Source: JBCCGR01 sp039029195
Lineage (GTDB): Bacteria; Pseudomonadota; Alphaproteobacteria; Rhizobiales; Rhizobiaceae
Assembly (NCBI GenBank): GCA_039029195.1
Contig: JBCCGR010000055.1
Span: 1-31,327 of the forward strand
Direction: 5' to 3'
Length of the DNA stretch: 31,327 bases
Shown here: piece by piece, positions 16,462 to 25,030 of the stretch
Layout of the letters: each line of letters starts with the position of its first letter
Position numbering within the stretch: position 1 is the first letter of the stretch
The notes under the pieces: model-generated
Told to the model about the DNA's origin: nothing
What the model saw: only the letters and a program-made list of their open reading frames with translations
Database searches by the model: none
Translations under genes and position numbers: made by a program

Positions 16462-17568
16462 ATGAAAATCAGCCGGATCAGTGTTTGGGCGGTCGATCTG
16501 CCATTCAAGGAACCCTATCGGTATTCGGGTGGCCGCTTGCTGGTGGAATCCCTCGACAGCACGTTCGTGCGCATCGAAACCGACGGGGGGCTGATCGGCT
16601 GGGGCGAGGGCTGTCCCTGGGGACATTCCTATCTGCCCGCTCATGGGCCGGGTATCCGCGCTGCCTTCGAGACCATCGCGCCAAACATACTGGGGCATGA
16701 TCCAACGGCAATTGACGCACTCAACCACTGTATGGATGAGGTGCTGCCGGGCCATTGGGCCGCAAAATCTGCCATCGATATCGCCTGCTGGGATATTCTT
16801 GGACAGGCTGCAGGCCTGCCGATCTGGAAGCTGCTGGGCGGTGCGGAGGCTGATCCCGTGCCGGTCAATTCTTCGATCTCCACGGGCACACCTGATGAGA
16901 TGCTTGCCAAAATCAATCGAGCCGCAGCCAAGGGCTACCGCACCCATTCTGCCAAAGTGGGCGGCACGGACATCGCTGCGGACATTGAGCGCATCGACGC
17001 CATTTCTGCCGGCCTGCCGGGTGGGCACAAGGTAACCTTCGACGTCAACCGGGCTTGGCTGCCAGGCGTGGCGAAACAGGTCATGATGTCCGTGTCATCC
17101 CGCGACTGGTTCGAACAACCGTGCGAAACGCTGGTAGAATGCGCCGAGATTGCACAAATCGTGCCGCAGCCCATCATGCTTGATGAATGCGTTCACACCT
17201 TCGGTGATCATCTGGAAGCAATGAAGCTGCGGGCCTGTCAGGGTGTGAAGGTCAAGCCCAACCGGTCCGGCGGGCTTTCGCGCTGTCGCCGGATTCGCGA
17301 TCTCGGCGTCGAGCTGGGCTGGCAGATGCATGTGGAAGATCTGGGCGGTTCCTCGCTTGCTGATACTGCCGCAATCCATCTTGCGGCTTCAACGCCAAAG
17401 GCCAACCGTCTGGCAAGCTGGCTTTGTCAGGAACATCTCACCGATCATCCCTGCCTTGGACGCGGCGTGACCAACGAAAACGGATTTGCGACGCCACCTT
17501 CTGTGCCCGGCCTTGGCTGCGCACCGGATCTGGAAAAACTGGGTGACGCGGCAGCGATTTACCAGTAG
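16462..17568 (+). CDS. Enolase-superfamily enzyme, cis-3-hydroxy-L-proline dehydratase-like
   Basis: A 368-residue mandelate racemase/muconate lactonizing enzyme family protein. Metal ligands are Asp194 (FDVNRAW), Glu218 (WFEQPCE) and Asp241 (MLDECV); acid-base lysines are Lys165 (THSAKVGG) and Lys265 (GVKVKPNRSGG). The first Lys of the usual second-strand KxK pair is replaced by Ser163. The segments YSGGRL, GWGEGCPWGHSYLPAHGPGI and LPGHWAAKSAIDIACWDILG recall the cis-3-hydroxy-L-proline dehydratase / hydroxyproline-betaine epimerase branch, from memory of the family. No proline racemase-type partner is nearby, so substrate is uncertain. The ATG at 16462 follows GGGAGG; it is divergent from the propeller gene and 33 nt upstream of the aminotransferase. 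Confidence 0.8.
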   Translation: MKISRISVWAVDLPFKEPYRYSGGRLLVESLDSTFVRIETDGGLIGWGEGCPWGHSYLPAHGPGIRAAFETIAPNILGHDPTAIDALNHCMDEVLPGHWAAKSAIDIACWDILGQAAGLPIWKLLGGAEADPVPVNSSISTGTPDEMLAKINRAAAKGYRTHSAKVGGTDIAADIERIDAISAGLPGGHKVTFDVNRAWLPGVAKQVMMSVSSRDWFEQPCETLVECAEIAQIVPQPIMLDECVHTFGDHLEAMKLRACQGVKVKPNRSGGLSRCRRIRDLGVELGWQMHVEDLGGSSLADTAAIHLAASTPKANRLASWLCQEHLTDHPCLGRGVTNENGFATPPSVPGLGCAPDLEKLGDAAAIYQ

Positions 17569-17601
17569 AATTTTACCAAACAGTCAAAAATTGAGGATGC
17601 C

Positions 17602-18879
17602 ATGAGCACGCAAACGGAGCCCGGCCAGCAACACTGGATTGATCGCGCAAATGTGGTTTTGCCAGCCGGAGGGTTTGGCAATTTCGATCCCGGCATCATC
17701 ATCGCGCGGGGTAAAGGCTCCCATGTCTGGGACGAGGACGGTCGCGAATATGTCGACCTTCTGATCGGTTCCGGACCCATGCTCATTGGCCACGATCATG
17801 AGGAAGTGCTTGATGCGGTGCGCGAGCAATTGGACAAAGGGCTCACCTTCTTTGCCAACAATGCCGCCGGTATTGAGCTGGCTGAGCAGGTGCGCGATTC
17901 CGTGCGATGCGGCGAAAAGGTCCGCTATGTGACGTCAGGTGGTGAAGCTGACATGTATGCCATCCGAGCAGCCCGAGCTTTTACCGGACGGTCAAAAATT
18001 CTGAAGTTTGAAGGCGGCTATCACGGCATGTCTGCCGAAGCACAGATGAGTCTCGCTCCGGAGAAGCTGGTCAACTTCCCGCAGGCTGTTCCGGACTCCG
18101 CCGGCATCCCGCAAGGGGTGCGAGACGAGATGCTCATTGCCGCCTTCAACGATATTGAGATGGTGCGCTCGCTTCTGGCCGAACACGGCGAGGAGGTTGC
18201 CGCCATCATTGTGGAGCCATTGCAACGTGTCATTCCGCCCGCTCCGGGCTTTCTCGCGGCCCTGCGTGAGGAATGTGACAAGCACGGTGTGGTGCTGATC
18301 TTTGATGAGATCGTCACCGGCTACCGTTTCGCCTATGGCGGTGCGCAGGAATATTACGATGTGACGCCGGACCTGTGCACGCTTGGCAAAATTGTTGGCG
18401 GAGGGTTTCCCTTGGCGGCGATCACAGGTCGGGCCGACATCATGGACCACTTCGACAAGGCCAAGGTGGGAGCCGAGGGTTTTTTGATGCAGCTCGGCAC
18501 CCTGGCAGGAAACCCCGTTGCCGCGGTTGCCGGCATGAAGACCATGGAAATCCTGCGCCGTCCGGGTCAGTACGACAAGCTGCGTGCAAACGGGCAGGCG
18601 ATCTGGGATGCGCTCACAGATAACCTCACCAAACACGGCCATGCGCACCGCATCGTTGGCGAACCCTATCTGTTTGATGTGGTGTTTACCGAGCAGCCGG
18701 TGAACGACTACCGATCCTACATAAAGGGTGACATGGCAAAGAACGCGCGCTTCAACGACATGCTGCGGGAAAAGGGCATCTTCAAAGCGCCGGGCAAGGT
18801 TTATCCGTCGCTAGCCCTGACCGAAGCTGATCTCAACCAGATCAGCGAGGCCATTGCCTACGCAGCGGCAAATTTGTGA
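17602..18879 (+). CDS. Class III aminotransferase (glutamate-1-semialdehyde aminomutase-like)
   Basis: A 425-residue fold-type I, class III PLP enzyme. PLP-binding residues are visible: the phosphate-binding turn TSGGEADMYAIRAAR (111-125), Tyr140-His141 (EGGYHGMSAE), Asp235 (LIFDEIVTGYRF) and Schiff-base Lys263 (TLGKIVGGGFPLAA). It resembles GSA aminomutase relatives, but in this context, paired with an enolase-superfamily enzyme (33 nt gap, good TGAGGA ribosome site), a catabolic transaminase acting on an amino acid or amino sugar derivative is more likely than haem synthesis. Substrate unknown. Confidence 0.85.
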   Translation: MSTQTEPGQQHWIDRANVVLPAGGFGNFDPGIIIARGKGSHVWDEDGREYVDLLIGSGPMLIGHDHEEVLDAVREQLDKGLTFFANNAAGIELAEQVRDSVRCGEKVRYVTSGGEADMYAIRAARAFTGRSKILKFEGGYHGMSAEAQMSLAPEKLVNFPQAVPDSAGIPQGVRDEMLIAAFNDIEMVRSLLAEHGEEVAAIIVEPLQRVIPPAPGFLAALREECDKHGVVLIFDEIVTGYRFAYGGAQEYYDVTPDLCTLGKIVGGGFPLAAITGRADIMDHFDKAKVGAEGFLMQLGTLAGNPVAAVAGMKTMEILRRPGQYDKLRANGQAIWDALTDNLTKHGHAHRIVGEPYLFDVVFTEQPVNDYRSYIKGDMAKNARFNDMLREKGIFKAPGKVYPSLALTEADLNQISEAIAYAAANL

Positions 18880-19144
18880 AGAAGATGCTGGTTCATTGAG
18901 ACAAGCATACCCCGTCACCCTGACGAAGGTCAGGGTCCAGGTGCGGTGCGGCAGGTGAGGGGTTTGTCGTGTTTCTTCATCGCGGCAAACTTCTATGAAC
19001 AACATCCATATCGCTCATGGGTTTACCCCATCTGGATCCCGGGCCAAGCCCGGGATGACGAAGGATAATGTGTTTGTGTATTCAATATCATAGCTACACC
19101 CGAAGTTGGTTTCGTTGGGTGTAACAGCACATCTTACCCAAAAA
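18880..19144. other. Convergent gap with family B copy and inverted repeat
   Basis: Between the aminotransferase and urtE, whose genes converge. It holds family B copy 2 and a 7-bp inverted repeat TACACCC...GGGTGTA (19095-19123, with an inner CGAA/TTCG pair) that may serve as a bidirectional transcription end, although no T-run follows on either strand. Confidence 0.5.
18914..19060. repeat. Interspersed inverted-repeat element, family B, copy 2
   Basis: The left arm is GTCACCCTGACGAAGGTCAG with GGTCCAGG, and the right arm GGATCCCGGGCCAAGCCCGG with GATGACG. It is the reverse-oriented counterpart of the element at 6454-6618, so the two form inverted copies flanking the whole urease-to-aminotransferase block. 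Confidence 0.7.
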
Positions 19145-19837
19145 CTACACAGTCAAATGCTTGCGCACGTCCGGGTCGTCCAGTGTTTCCGGTGCGCCGG
19201 AATGCACCACCTCGCCACGGTCCATGATGTAAATATGGTCGCCGATCTGGCGGCAGAAATCGAGATACTGCTCCACCAGCAATACGGCGATGCCGCGATC
19301 GCGCAGGGTCTCGAGCGCCCGTCCAATATCCTTGATGATGGAAGGCTGAATGCCTTCCGTGGGTTCATCAAGCACCAGCAGTTTCGGGCGCAACACAAGT
19401 GCCCGCCCGATTGCCAACTGCTGCTGCTGACCACCGGAAAGATCGCCGCCTCTGCGGTTCAGCATGTCCTTTAGCACCGGAAACAGTTCAAACACCGTGT
19501 CGGGGATCGTGCGGTCCGCGCGTTTGATTGCGGAAAATCCGGTCTGAAGATTTTCTTTCACTGTCAGCAGCGGGAAGATTTCACGCCCCTGCGGCACAAA
19601 GCCAATACCGGCGCGCGCGCGGGCATGCACGTGTTTTGCAGTGAACAGGCTGCTGTCAAACGTGATGTCGCCATGGCTCAATCTGTGCTGGCCGATGATT
19701 GAGCGCAGCAGGCTCGTCTTGCCCACACCATTGCGGCCCAGAACACAGGTGATCTTGTTGGCAGCAACATCAAGCGACACATCGCGCAGCGCCTGTGCAG
19801 CACCATAGTGAAGTTGCAGTCTTTCAACGTTCAGCAT
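19145..19837 (-). CDS. urtE: Urea ABC transporter ATP-binding protein UrtE
   Basis: A 230-residue ATPase of the branched-chain-amino-acid (LivF) type. Walker A GRNGVGKT is at 34-41, the signature LSGGQ at 133-137 and Walker B LLVLDEP at 153-159. It energises urea uptake with UrtD. It starts 3 nt after the urtD stop and is the last gene of the operon. Confidence 0.95.
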   Translation of the reverse strand: MLNVERLQLHYGAAQALRDVSLDVAANKITCVLGRNGVGKTSLLRSIIGQHRLSHGDITFDSSLFTAKHVHARARAGIGFVPQGREIFPLLTVKENLQTGFSAIKRADRTIPDTVFELFPVLKDMLNRRGGDLSGGQQQQLAIGRALVLRPKLLVLDEPTEGIQPSIIKDIGRALETLRDRGIAVLLVEQYLDFCRQIGDHIYIMDRGEVVHSGAPETLDDPDVRKHLTV

Positions 19838-19840
19838 GTC

Positions 19841-20599
19841 CTACCGCCCCAGATAAACATCAATGACTTTTTGATTGCCCGACACGTGGTCGAGGGACCC
19901 TTCTGCCAGCACCGATCCCTCATGCAGGCAGGTCACGCGCACATCGAGATCGCGTACAAAGTCCATATCGTGCTCCACAACAACAACGGCGTGGTCCTTC
20001 GCAATGTCCCGCAAGAGCCGCGCGGTTTCTTCCGTCTCAGCGTCGGTCATTCCGGCAACCGGTTCGTCAACCAGCAGCAGTTTCGGGTCCTGCGCCAATA
20101 GCATTCCAATCTCGAGCCACTGTTTCTGACCATGGGAAAGGTCAGCGGCCATCTGGTGCCGTCGTGCGCCCAGACGCGTGGTTTCCAGAATGCGGTCGAT
20201 GCGCTCCGCCTCACTCTCCTCCACCTGACCGAACAGCATCGTCTTGAGAGGCTTCGCGCCGGACAAAGCGAGCAACAGATTGTCTTCGACCGTGTGATTT
20301 TCAAAAACGGTGGGCTTTTGAAATTTGCGGCCAATGCCCATCGTGGCAATTGCCGATTCATCGTGCTTGGTCACGTCCACATTGCCGTTGAACCACACAT
20401 CACCTTCGTCCGGTTTGGTCTTGCCGGTGATAATGTCCATCATCGTCGTCTTGCCCGCACCATTGGGACCAATAATGGCACGCATTTCGCCCGGTTCCAG
20501 GTAAAGCGACAGGCCGTTGATCGCCTTGAACCCGTCAAAGGCCACCGAAACATTGTCGAGATAAAGGATGGAGTTCGTCAGTTTCGCCTGTTCGGACAT
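19841..20599 (-). CDS. urtD: Urea ABC transporter ATP-binding protein UrtD
   Basis: A 252-residue LivG-type ATPase. Walker A GPNGAGKT is at 44-51, the signature is LSHGQ (154-158, the UrtD/LivG-like variant of LSGGQ), and Walker B LLLVDEP is near 174-180. It pairs with UrtE to drive the permeases UrtB and UrtC. It starts 3 nt after urtC ends, indicating one transcript. Confidence 0.95.
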   Translation of the reverse strand: MSEQAKLTNSILYLDNVSVAFDGFKAINGLSLYLEPGEMRAIIGPNGAGKTTMMDIITGKTKPDEGDVWFNGNVDVTKHDESAIATMGIGRKFQKPTVFENHTVEDNLLLALSGAKPLKTMLFGQVEESEAERIDRILETTRLGARRHQMAADLSHGQKQWLEIGMLLAQDPKLLLVDEPVAGMTDAETEETARLLRDIAKDHAVVVVEHDMDFVRDLDVRVTCLHEGSVLAEGSLDHVSGNQKVIDVYLGR

Positions 20600-20602
20600 G
20601 GT

Positions 20603-21775
20603 CTACTCCGCCGCCTGCAACACGGCGGAACCTTCGGTGTTGTCAGGTTTTTTGCGTCGGACTTTTGACCAAAGATCGTTGGCCGTTCCCACAATTCCCT
20701 TTGGCAGGAACAGGGTCGTCAAAACAAACAGCGCGCCGAGCACAAACAGCCAGAATTCAGGGAAGAGGCCGGTGAACCAGCTTTTGCCGCCATTGACCAG
20801 AACCGCGCCGATTACCGGGCCGATGATCGTGCCGCGACCGCCAACAGCCGTCCAGATGACCACTTCGATGGAGTTGGCAGGAGCGAATTCACCCGGATTG
20901 ATGATGCCCACCTGCGGCACGAAGAGAGCGCCTGCGATGCCTGCCATCACGGCAGAAAGCGTCCAAACGAACAGTTTCACATTTTCCGGGCGATAGCCCA
21001 GAAACCGTGTCCGGCCTTCCGCGTCCCGTGTCGCGACCAACAATTTGCCGAAGCGGGAGGTGGTGATGAAGGCTGTCACCAGCAGGAACGCCACCAGAAA
21101 TCCGGCTGAAAGCGCAAACAGGGTCGCGCGGGTTTCACGGGTCTGAATGTTGAACCCAAGAATGTCCTTGAAATCCGTCAGCCCGTTGTTGCCGCCAAAG
21201 CCCATATCGTTGCGGAAAAAGGCGAGCAGCAGCGCATAGGTCATGGCCTGTGTGATGATCGACAGATAAACACCGGAAACCCGCGAGCGGAAGGCGAACC
21301 ATCCGAAGACAAAGGCGAGCAAGCCTGGCGCCAACACGATCATGATCGCTGCGAACCAGAACTGGTCGAAACCGTACCAGAACCAGGGCAGTTCTTTCCA
21401 GTTCAGGAACACCATAAAATCGGGAAGAACCGGGTGGCCATAAACGCCACGTGTTCCGATTTGGCGCATGAGGTACATACCCATGGCATAGCCGCCGAGT
21501 GCGAAAAACGCGCCGTGACCCAGCGAAAGAATGCCGCAATAGCCCCAGACAAGGTTCAGCGAGACCGCAAGCATCGCATAGCAGAGCCATTTGCCGAGCA
21601 GCGCCACCAGATGGTCGGGAATGTAAAATGGGCTGGTCTCAGGCACCACAAGATTGCACAGGGGTACAATGACTGCGGCTGCGGCCAGAAGCACGATGAA
21701 GGCGAGGGACATCTTGCCCAGTCCAAATCTGTGCCCAAGACGGTTTGTGTTCTGATAAGATGGGACCACGGTCAT
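20603..21775 (-). CDS. urtC: Urea ABC transporter permease UrtC
   Basis: A 390-residue LivM-type permease with about ten hydrophobic segments. The family signatures are SLNLVWGYCGILSLGHGAFF in the first half and WTAVGGRGTIIGPVIGA in the second. The start at 21775 (MTVVPSYQN) overlaps the urtB stop by 4 nt (ATGA), which is the natural coupling site; a longer frame to 21940 translates urtB in another frame and is rejected. Confidence 0.95.
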   Translation of the reverse strand: MTVVPSYQNTNRLGHRFGLGKMSLAFIVLLAAAAVIVPLCNLVVPETSPFYIPDHLVALLGKWLCYAMLAVSLNLVWGYCGILSLGHGAFFALGGYAMGMYLMRQIGTRGVYGHPVLPDFMVFLNWKELPWFWYGFDQFWFAAIMIVLAPGLLAFVFGWFAFRSRVSGVYLSIITQAMTYALLLAFFRNDMGFGGNNGLTDFKDILGFNIQTRETRATLFALSAGFLVAFLLVTAFITTSRFGKLLVATRDAEGRTRFLGYRPENVKLFVWTLSAVMAGIAGALFVPQVGIINPGEFAPANSIEVVIWTAVGGRGTIIGPVIGAVLVNGGKSWFTGLFPEFWLFVLGALFVLTTLFLPKGIVGTANDLWSKVRRKKPDNTEGSAVLQAAE

Positions 21776-23412
21776 GTCTCCACCGCCCGGCCTTTGAGGG
21801 CGAAGAGCCCACGCGGCCTTTTCTGAATGAACAGGATGATGAGAACCAGAATGATCACCTTGCCAAGCACGGCACCGGCATAGGGCTCCATGAACTTGTT
21901 CAAAATGCCGAGTGACATGGCGCCGACCAGCGTGCCCCAAAGATTGCCCACGCCGCCAAACACGACCACGAGGAAGGAATCGATGATGTAGCTCTGGCCA
22001 AGATTGGGCGAGACGTTGCCGATCTGGGAAAGGGCGACGCCTGCAATTCCGGCAATGCCCGAGCCAAGCGCAAAGGTCATTGCATCGACCCAGGACGTGC
22101 GAATGCCCATCGCGCCGGCCATGCGGCGGTTCTGGGTCACGGCTCTCATTTCAAGGCCAAGAGCGGTACGGTTGATAACCGCATAAAGAACCGCAAACAC
22201 GGCGAGCGCAAACAGCACGATCCAGAACCGGTTCCACGTGATGGAGAGCTGACCGATTTCAAACGCGCCCGACATCCAGTCGGGATTGCCCACCTCCTTG
22301 TTGGTGGGGCCGAAAATGGTGCGCACGGTCTGTTGCAGGATCAGCGAAACGCCCCAGGTGGCAAGCAGGGTCTCAAGCGGACGACCGTACAGGAACCGGA
22401 TCAGGCCGCGCTCCATGATCAGACCGACGGAGCCTGAAACCAGAAAGGCCAGCGGCAAAGCAAACACCAGCGAATAGGCGAAGAGTTCGGGCGCGGATGC
22501 CCGAATAAGCTCCTGCACCGCGAAGGTGGTGTAAGCGCCAAGCATCACCATCTCGCCATGGGCCATGTTGATGACGCCCATCACGCCAAAGGTGATGGCA
22601 AGACCGATTGCCGCCAAAAGCAGCACGGAACCAAGCGAGATGCCGTACCAGATGTTCTGTGCATTGGCCCAGATTGCGAGACTGTCTTCTACTGACGCAA
22701 TGGCCTCATCAAATCTGGGCTTCAATTCGTCCGGGGCGGAAGCGGCAAATTTCGAAAGAACACCGAGGGCGGTCCGGTCACCGCGCTCGGCCAGTTGGGC
22801 GATGGCTGCGGTTTTTTCATCCACTCCCAGATCGCTTGCAAGCACCGCTGAGGCGCGCGCTTCGATGAACGCAGCCTTCACCGTCTCGTCGGATTCCGTT
22901 TTCAGCGCATCATCCAGCGCTTCGATTGCCGAGGCATCTGAGGATTCAAAAATGGTTCTTGCGGCGGCAAGACGTGTCTCCACGCGGTTGGATTTGAGTG
23001 TCAGCGAGGAAAGAACAGCAGCGATCTTGCGGCGCAGGGAGTTTTTCACTTTCACCTTGCGAAAGTCGCCCGATTTGGCACCGGCGGCATCAAAGGCGTC
23101 GCCGGTCACAGGGTCGGCGAGCGCAAGGTTTGATCCCTTGCCGGTGACGATGAGAACGGTGCCATCATCCTTGCGGCTTTTCAGATTGCCATCAGAAAGC
23201 GCGCGCAGCACGCGACCGGCATCCGCGTTTCCGGTCTCGCCAAGCTTCTTGACGACGGCTTCCACCTGTTTGAATTTCTTGGCTGTGGCAAACTCGGCAA
23301 TGATTGACCGCAGCTGGGCTTCATCTGCTCGGGCAGTTTGCGCCACCAGCATCAGGCCGCCGATGAGGAGCGCAAAAAGCACTCCAGTCAGCCCGTTCAT
23401 TCTCCAGATCAT
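21772..23412 (-). CDS. urtB: Urea ABC transporter permease UrtB, with long periplasmic N-terminal domain
   Basis: A 546-residue LivH-type permease. A signal peptide (residues 1-29, ending in TARA) is followed by a helical, Ala-rich, HEAT-like soluble domain (about 30-255), then the membrane domain beginning with YGISLGSVLLLAAIGLAITF and containing NMAHGEMVMLGAY and VFGGVGNLWGTLVGA. The long extension is usual for UrtB, in contrast to amino-acid LivH. A second in-frame Met at codon 5 is an alternative start. It overlaps urtC by 4 nt. Confidence 0.95.
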   Translation of the reverse strand: MIWRMNGLTGVLFALLIGGLMLVAQTARADEAQLRSIIAEFATAKKFKQVEAVVKKLGETGNADAGRVLRALSDGNLKSRKDDGTVLIVTGKGSNLALADPVTGDAFDAAGAKSGDFRKVKVKNSLRRKIAAVLSSLTLKSNRVETRLAAARTIFESSDASAIEALDDALKTESDETVKAAFIEARASAVLASDLGVDEKTAAIAQLAERGDRTALGVLSKFAASAPDELKPRFDEAIASVEDSLAIWANAQNIWYGISLGSVLLLAAIGLAITFGVMGVINMAHGEMVMLGAYTTFAVQELIRASAPELFAYSLVFALPLAFLVSGSVGLIMERGLIRFLYGRPLETLLATWGVSLILQQTVRTIFGPTNKEVGNPDWMSGAFEIGQLSITWNRFWIVLFALAVFAVLYAVINRTALGLEMRAVTQNRRMAGAMGIRTSWVDAMTFALGSGIAGIAGVALSQIGNVSPNLGQSYIIDSFLVVVFGGVGNLWGTLVGAMSLGILNKFMEPYAGAVLGKVIILVLIILFIQKRPRGLFALKGRAVET

Positions 23413-23547
23413 GTTTGCCAGCCCCGCTTTTCGGTTTTTTTATTTGGCAAACCGCGACGACCGGGAGGAGAAGAGAGGTCGTCGCGGCTCTATTCAGATC
23501 CGGCCCGAAGGAAGGGGCCGGATCCTTTCTCGATTGAGAATGGTCGA
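23413..23547 (-). promoter_or_regulatory. Two hairpins between urtA and urtB
   Basis: Perfect stems lie at 23497-23524 (10-bp GATCCGGCCC arm, 8-nt loop) and 23452-23487 (11-bp CCGCGACGACC arm, 14-nt loop). On the minus strand neither is followed by a T-run, so they are more likely mRNA-stabilising or attenuating structures than full terminators. Such hairpins commonly keep binding-protein message high relative to the permeases. Confidence 0.6.
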
Positions 23548-24840
23548 TCAGCTGCCGACGCAGGCGTTCGATTGCGTGTTGTAGTTGCCGCACTTCAGGT
23601 CAACCCAATCGGACTTCAGAACAGCGGATTCCGGCAGGAAGTCGGACCAGGCATCACCCGGCACCAGACCATCTGTCTGGGAAACAACCTCGAACTGGCC
23701 GTCTGCCTGAATTTCACCAATCAGCACCGGCTTGGTGATGTGGTGGTTGGCAAGCATTTCTGATGTGCCACCGGTCAGGTTCGGCACTTTCACGCCAACG
23801 ATGGCGTCAATCACCTTATCCGGATCGGTGGAACCAGCCTTCTCGACCGCCTTCACCCACATGTTGAAGCCGATATAGTGGGCTTCCATTGGGTCGTTGG
23901 TCACGCGATCAGCCGAAGTGAACGCCTTCCACTTCTTGATGAACTCTTCATTTTCTGGCGCTTCAACAGACTGGAAGTAGTTCCATGCGGCCAGATGGCC
24001 AACGAGAGGCGCAGTGTCGAAACCGGCGAGCTCTTCTTCACCAACGGAGAAGGCAACAACCGGAATGTCGGATGCCTTCACACCCTGGTTGCCCAGTTCC
24101 TTGTAAAAGGGAACGTTCGCGTCGCCATTGATGGTGGAGACAACAGCGGTTTTCTTGCCCGCAGAGCCGAACGTCTTGATGTCGGACACGATGGTCTGCC
24201 AGTCGGAATGGCCGAATGGCGTGTAATTGATCATGATGTCTTCGTCAGCCACGCCTTTAGATTTCAGGTAGGCTTCGAGGATCTTGTTGGTCGTACGCGG
24301 ATACACATAGTCGGTACCGGCCAACACCCAGCGCTTCACTTCTTCCTCTTCCAGAAGATAATCGACCGCCGGAATAGCCTGCTGGTTTGGTGCGGCACCC
24401 GTGTAGAACACGTTGCGCTCGGACTCTTCACCCTCATACTGAACAGGGTAGAAGAGCAGGCTGTTGAGTTCCTTGAAGACCGGCAAAACGGATTTGCGCG
24501 ACACGGAGGTCCAGCAACCGAACACAGCATCAACCTTGCTCGCTGAAATCAGCTCACGGGCTTTTTCCGCAAAGAGCGGCCAGTCGGAAGCAGGGTCAAC
24601 GACAACGGCTTCGAGCTTCTTGCCCAGCAGACCGCCCTTTTTGTTCTGCTCATCAATGAGCATCAGCATTACGTCTTTCAACGTGGTTTCAGAAATCGCC
24701 ATCGTGCCGGACAGCGAGTGAAGAACACCGACCTTGATCGTGTCACCGGCAGCAAAGGCTGCAGGCACGGACATGGTCATGGTGGCGCCGAGCGTTGCGG
24801 CGGAAGCCAGCAGCATGCTGCGGCGGGTAAGGTTTTTCAT
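23548..24840 (-). CDS. urtA: Urea ABC transporter substrate-binding protein UrtA
   Basis: A 430-residue periplasmic urea-binding protein. The N-terminus has TRRSMLL followed by an Ala-rich hydrophobic stretch ending AFA near residue 30, which fits a Tat signal. The mature part begins with IKVGVLHSLSGTMAISE, a hallmark of UrtA/FmdD proteins, and includes FGCWTSVSRKSVLPVF and LFYPVQYEGEE. The start at 24840 is chosen over 24870 because it gives the signal peptide directly. First gene of the urt operon, 43 nt downstream of a sigma-54-like promoter. Confidence 0.96.
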   Translation of the reverse strand: MKNLTRRSMLLASAATLGATMTMSVPAAFAAGDTIKVGVLHSLSGTMAISETTLKDVMLMLIDEQNKKGGLLGKKLEAVVVDPASDWPLFAEKARELISASKVDAVFGCWTSVSRKSVLPVFKELNSLLFYPVQYEGEESERNVFYTGAAPNQQAIPAVDYLLEEEEVKRWVLAGTDYVYPRTTNKILEAYLKSKGVADEDIMINYTPFGHSDWQTIVSDIKTFGSAGKKTAVVSTINGDANVPFYKELGNQGVKASDIPVVAFSVGEEELAGFDTAPLVGHLAAWNYFQSVEAPENEEFIKKWKAFTSADRVTNDPMEAHYIGFNMWVKAVEKAGSTDPDKVIDAIVGVKVPNLTGGTSEMLANHHITKPVLIGEIQADGQFEVVSQTDGLVPGDAWSDFLPESAVLKSDWVDLKCGNYNTQSNACVGS

Positions 24841-24883
24841 TTTTTGAAATTCCGTCAGTTGTGTTTGCACCGCCGTTAAGGAA

Positions 24884-24898
24884 TCAAGTTCCGTGCCA
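24884..24898 (-). promoter_or_regulatory. Candidate sigma-54 promoter of urtA
   Basis: On the minus strand the sequence reads TGGCAC-N5-TTGA, against the consensus TGGCAC-N5-TTGC; the -24 element is perfect, the spacing exact, and only the last base of the -12 element differs. The predicted start is near 24872, leaving a leader of about 30 nt before the ATG. Nitrogen-controlled urea uptake is known in other bacteria, so NtrC dependence is plausible. Confidence 0.6.
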
Positions 24899-25014
24899 GT
24901 TCAGGAGGAGTGAGCTGAATGCGACTTAAGAAATTGAAATATAAAGGTAAAAAATTCAGATGCCGTTTCCGCATGATGTGGCAAAGTGTTAATGCCTGCG
25001 CATTGGGCAGCGAT

Positions 25015-25030
25015 TAATTGTGCACAATTA
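25015..25030. promoter_or_regulatory. 16-bp perfect palindrome, candidate enhancer of urt
   Basis: TAATTGTGCACAATTA is a perfect palindrome 117 bp upstream of the sigma-54-like element, the distance at which NtrC-type activators bind. It is followed by two direct copies of TATTAGGCG (25029-25037 and 25047-25055), 18 bp apart. The central GTGCAC resembles NtrC half-sites loosely, but it is shorter than the usual two-arm site. Confidence 0.45.

Noticed and set aside
16366..17028. N-terminal extension of the propeller gene to 17028
   Set aside because: This stretch is antisense to the enolase-family gene, which has all its catalytic residues. The extension is not protein-like.
20132..20668. 178-residue plus-strand frame over urtD
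   Set aside because: Antisense shadow of urtD, which has intact Walker motifs.
22565..23584. 339-residue plus-strand open frame over urtB
   Set aside because: It is antisense to urtB, is dominated by Ser, Ala and Arg, and matches no family; urtB has clear domains and operon spacing.
24981..24996. Second sigma-54-like site upstream of urtA (GGCATTAACACTTTGC on the minus strand)
   Set aside because: The GG and GC elements are 12 nt apart instead of 10, so spacing is wrong; the site at 24884-24898 is far better.
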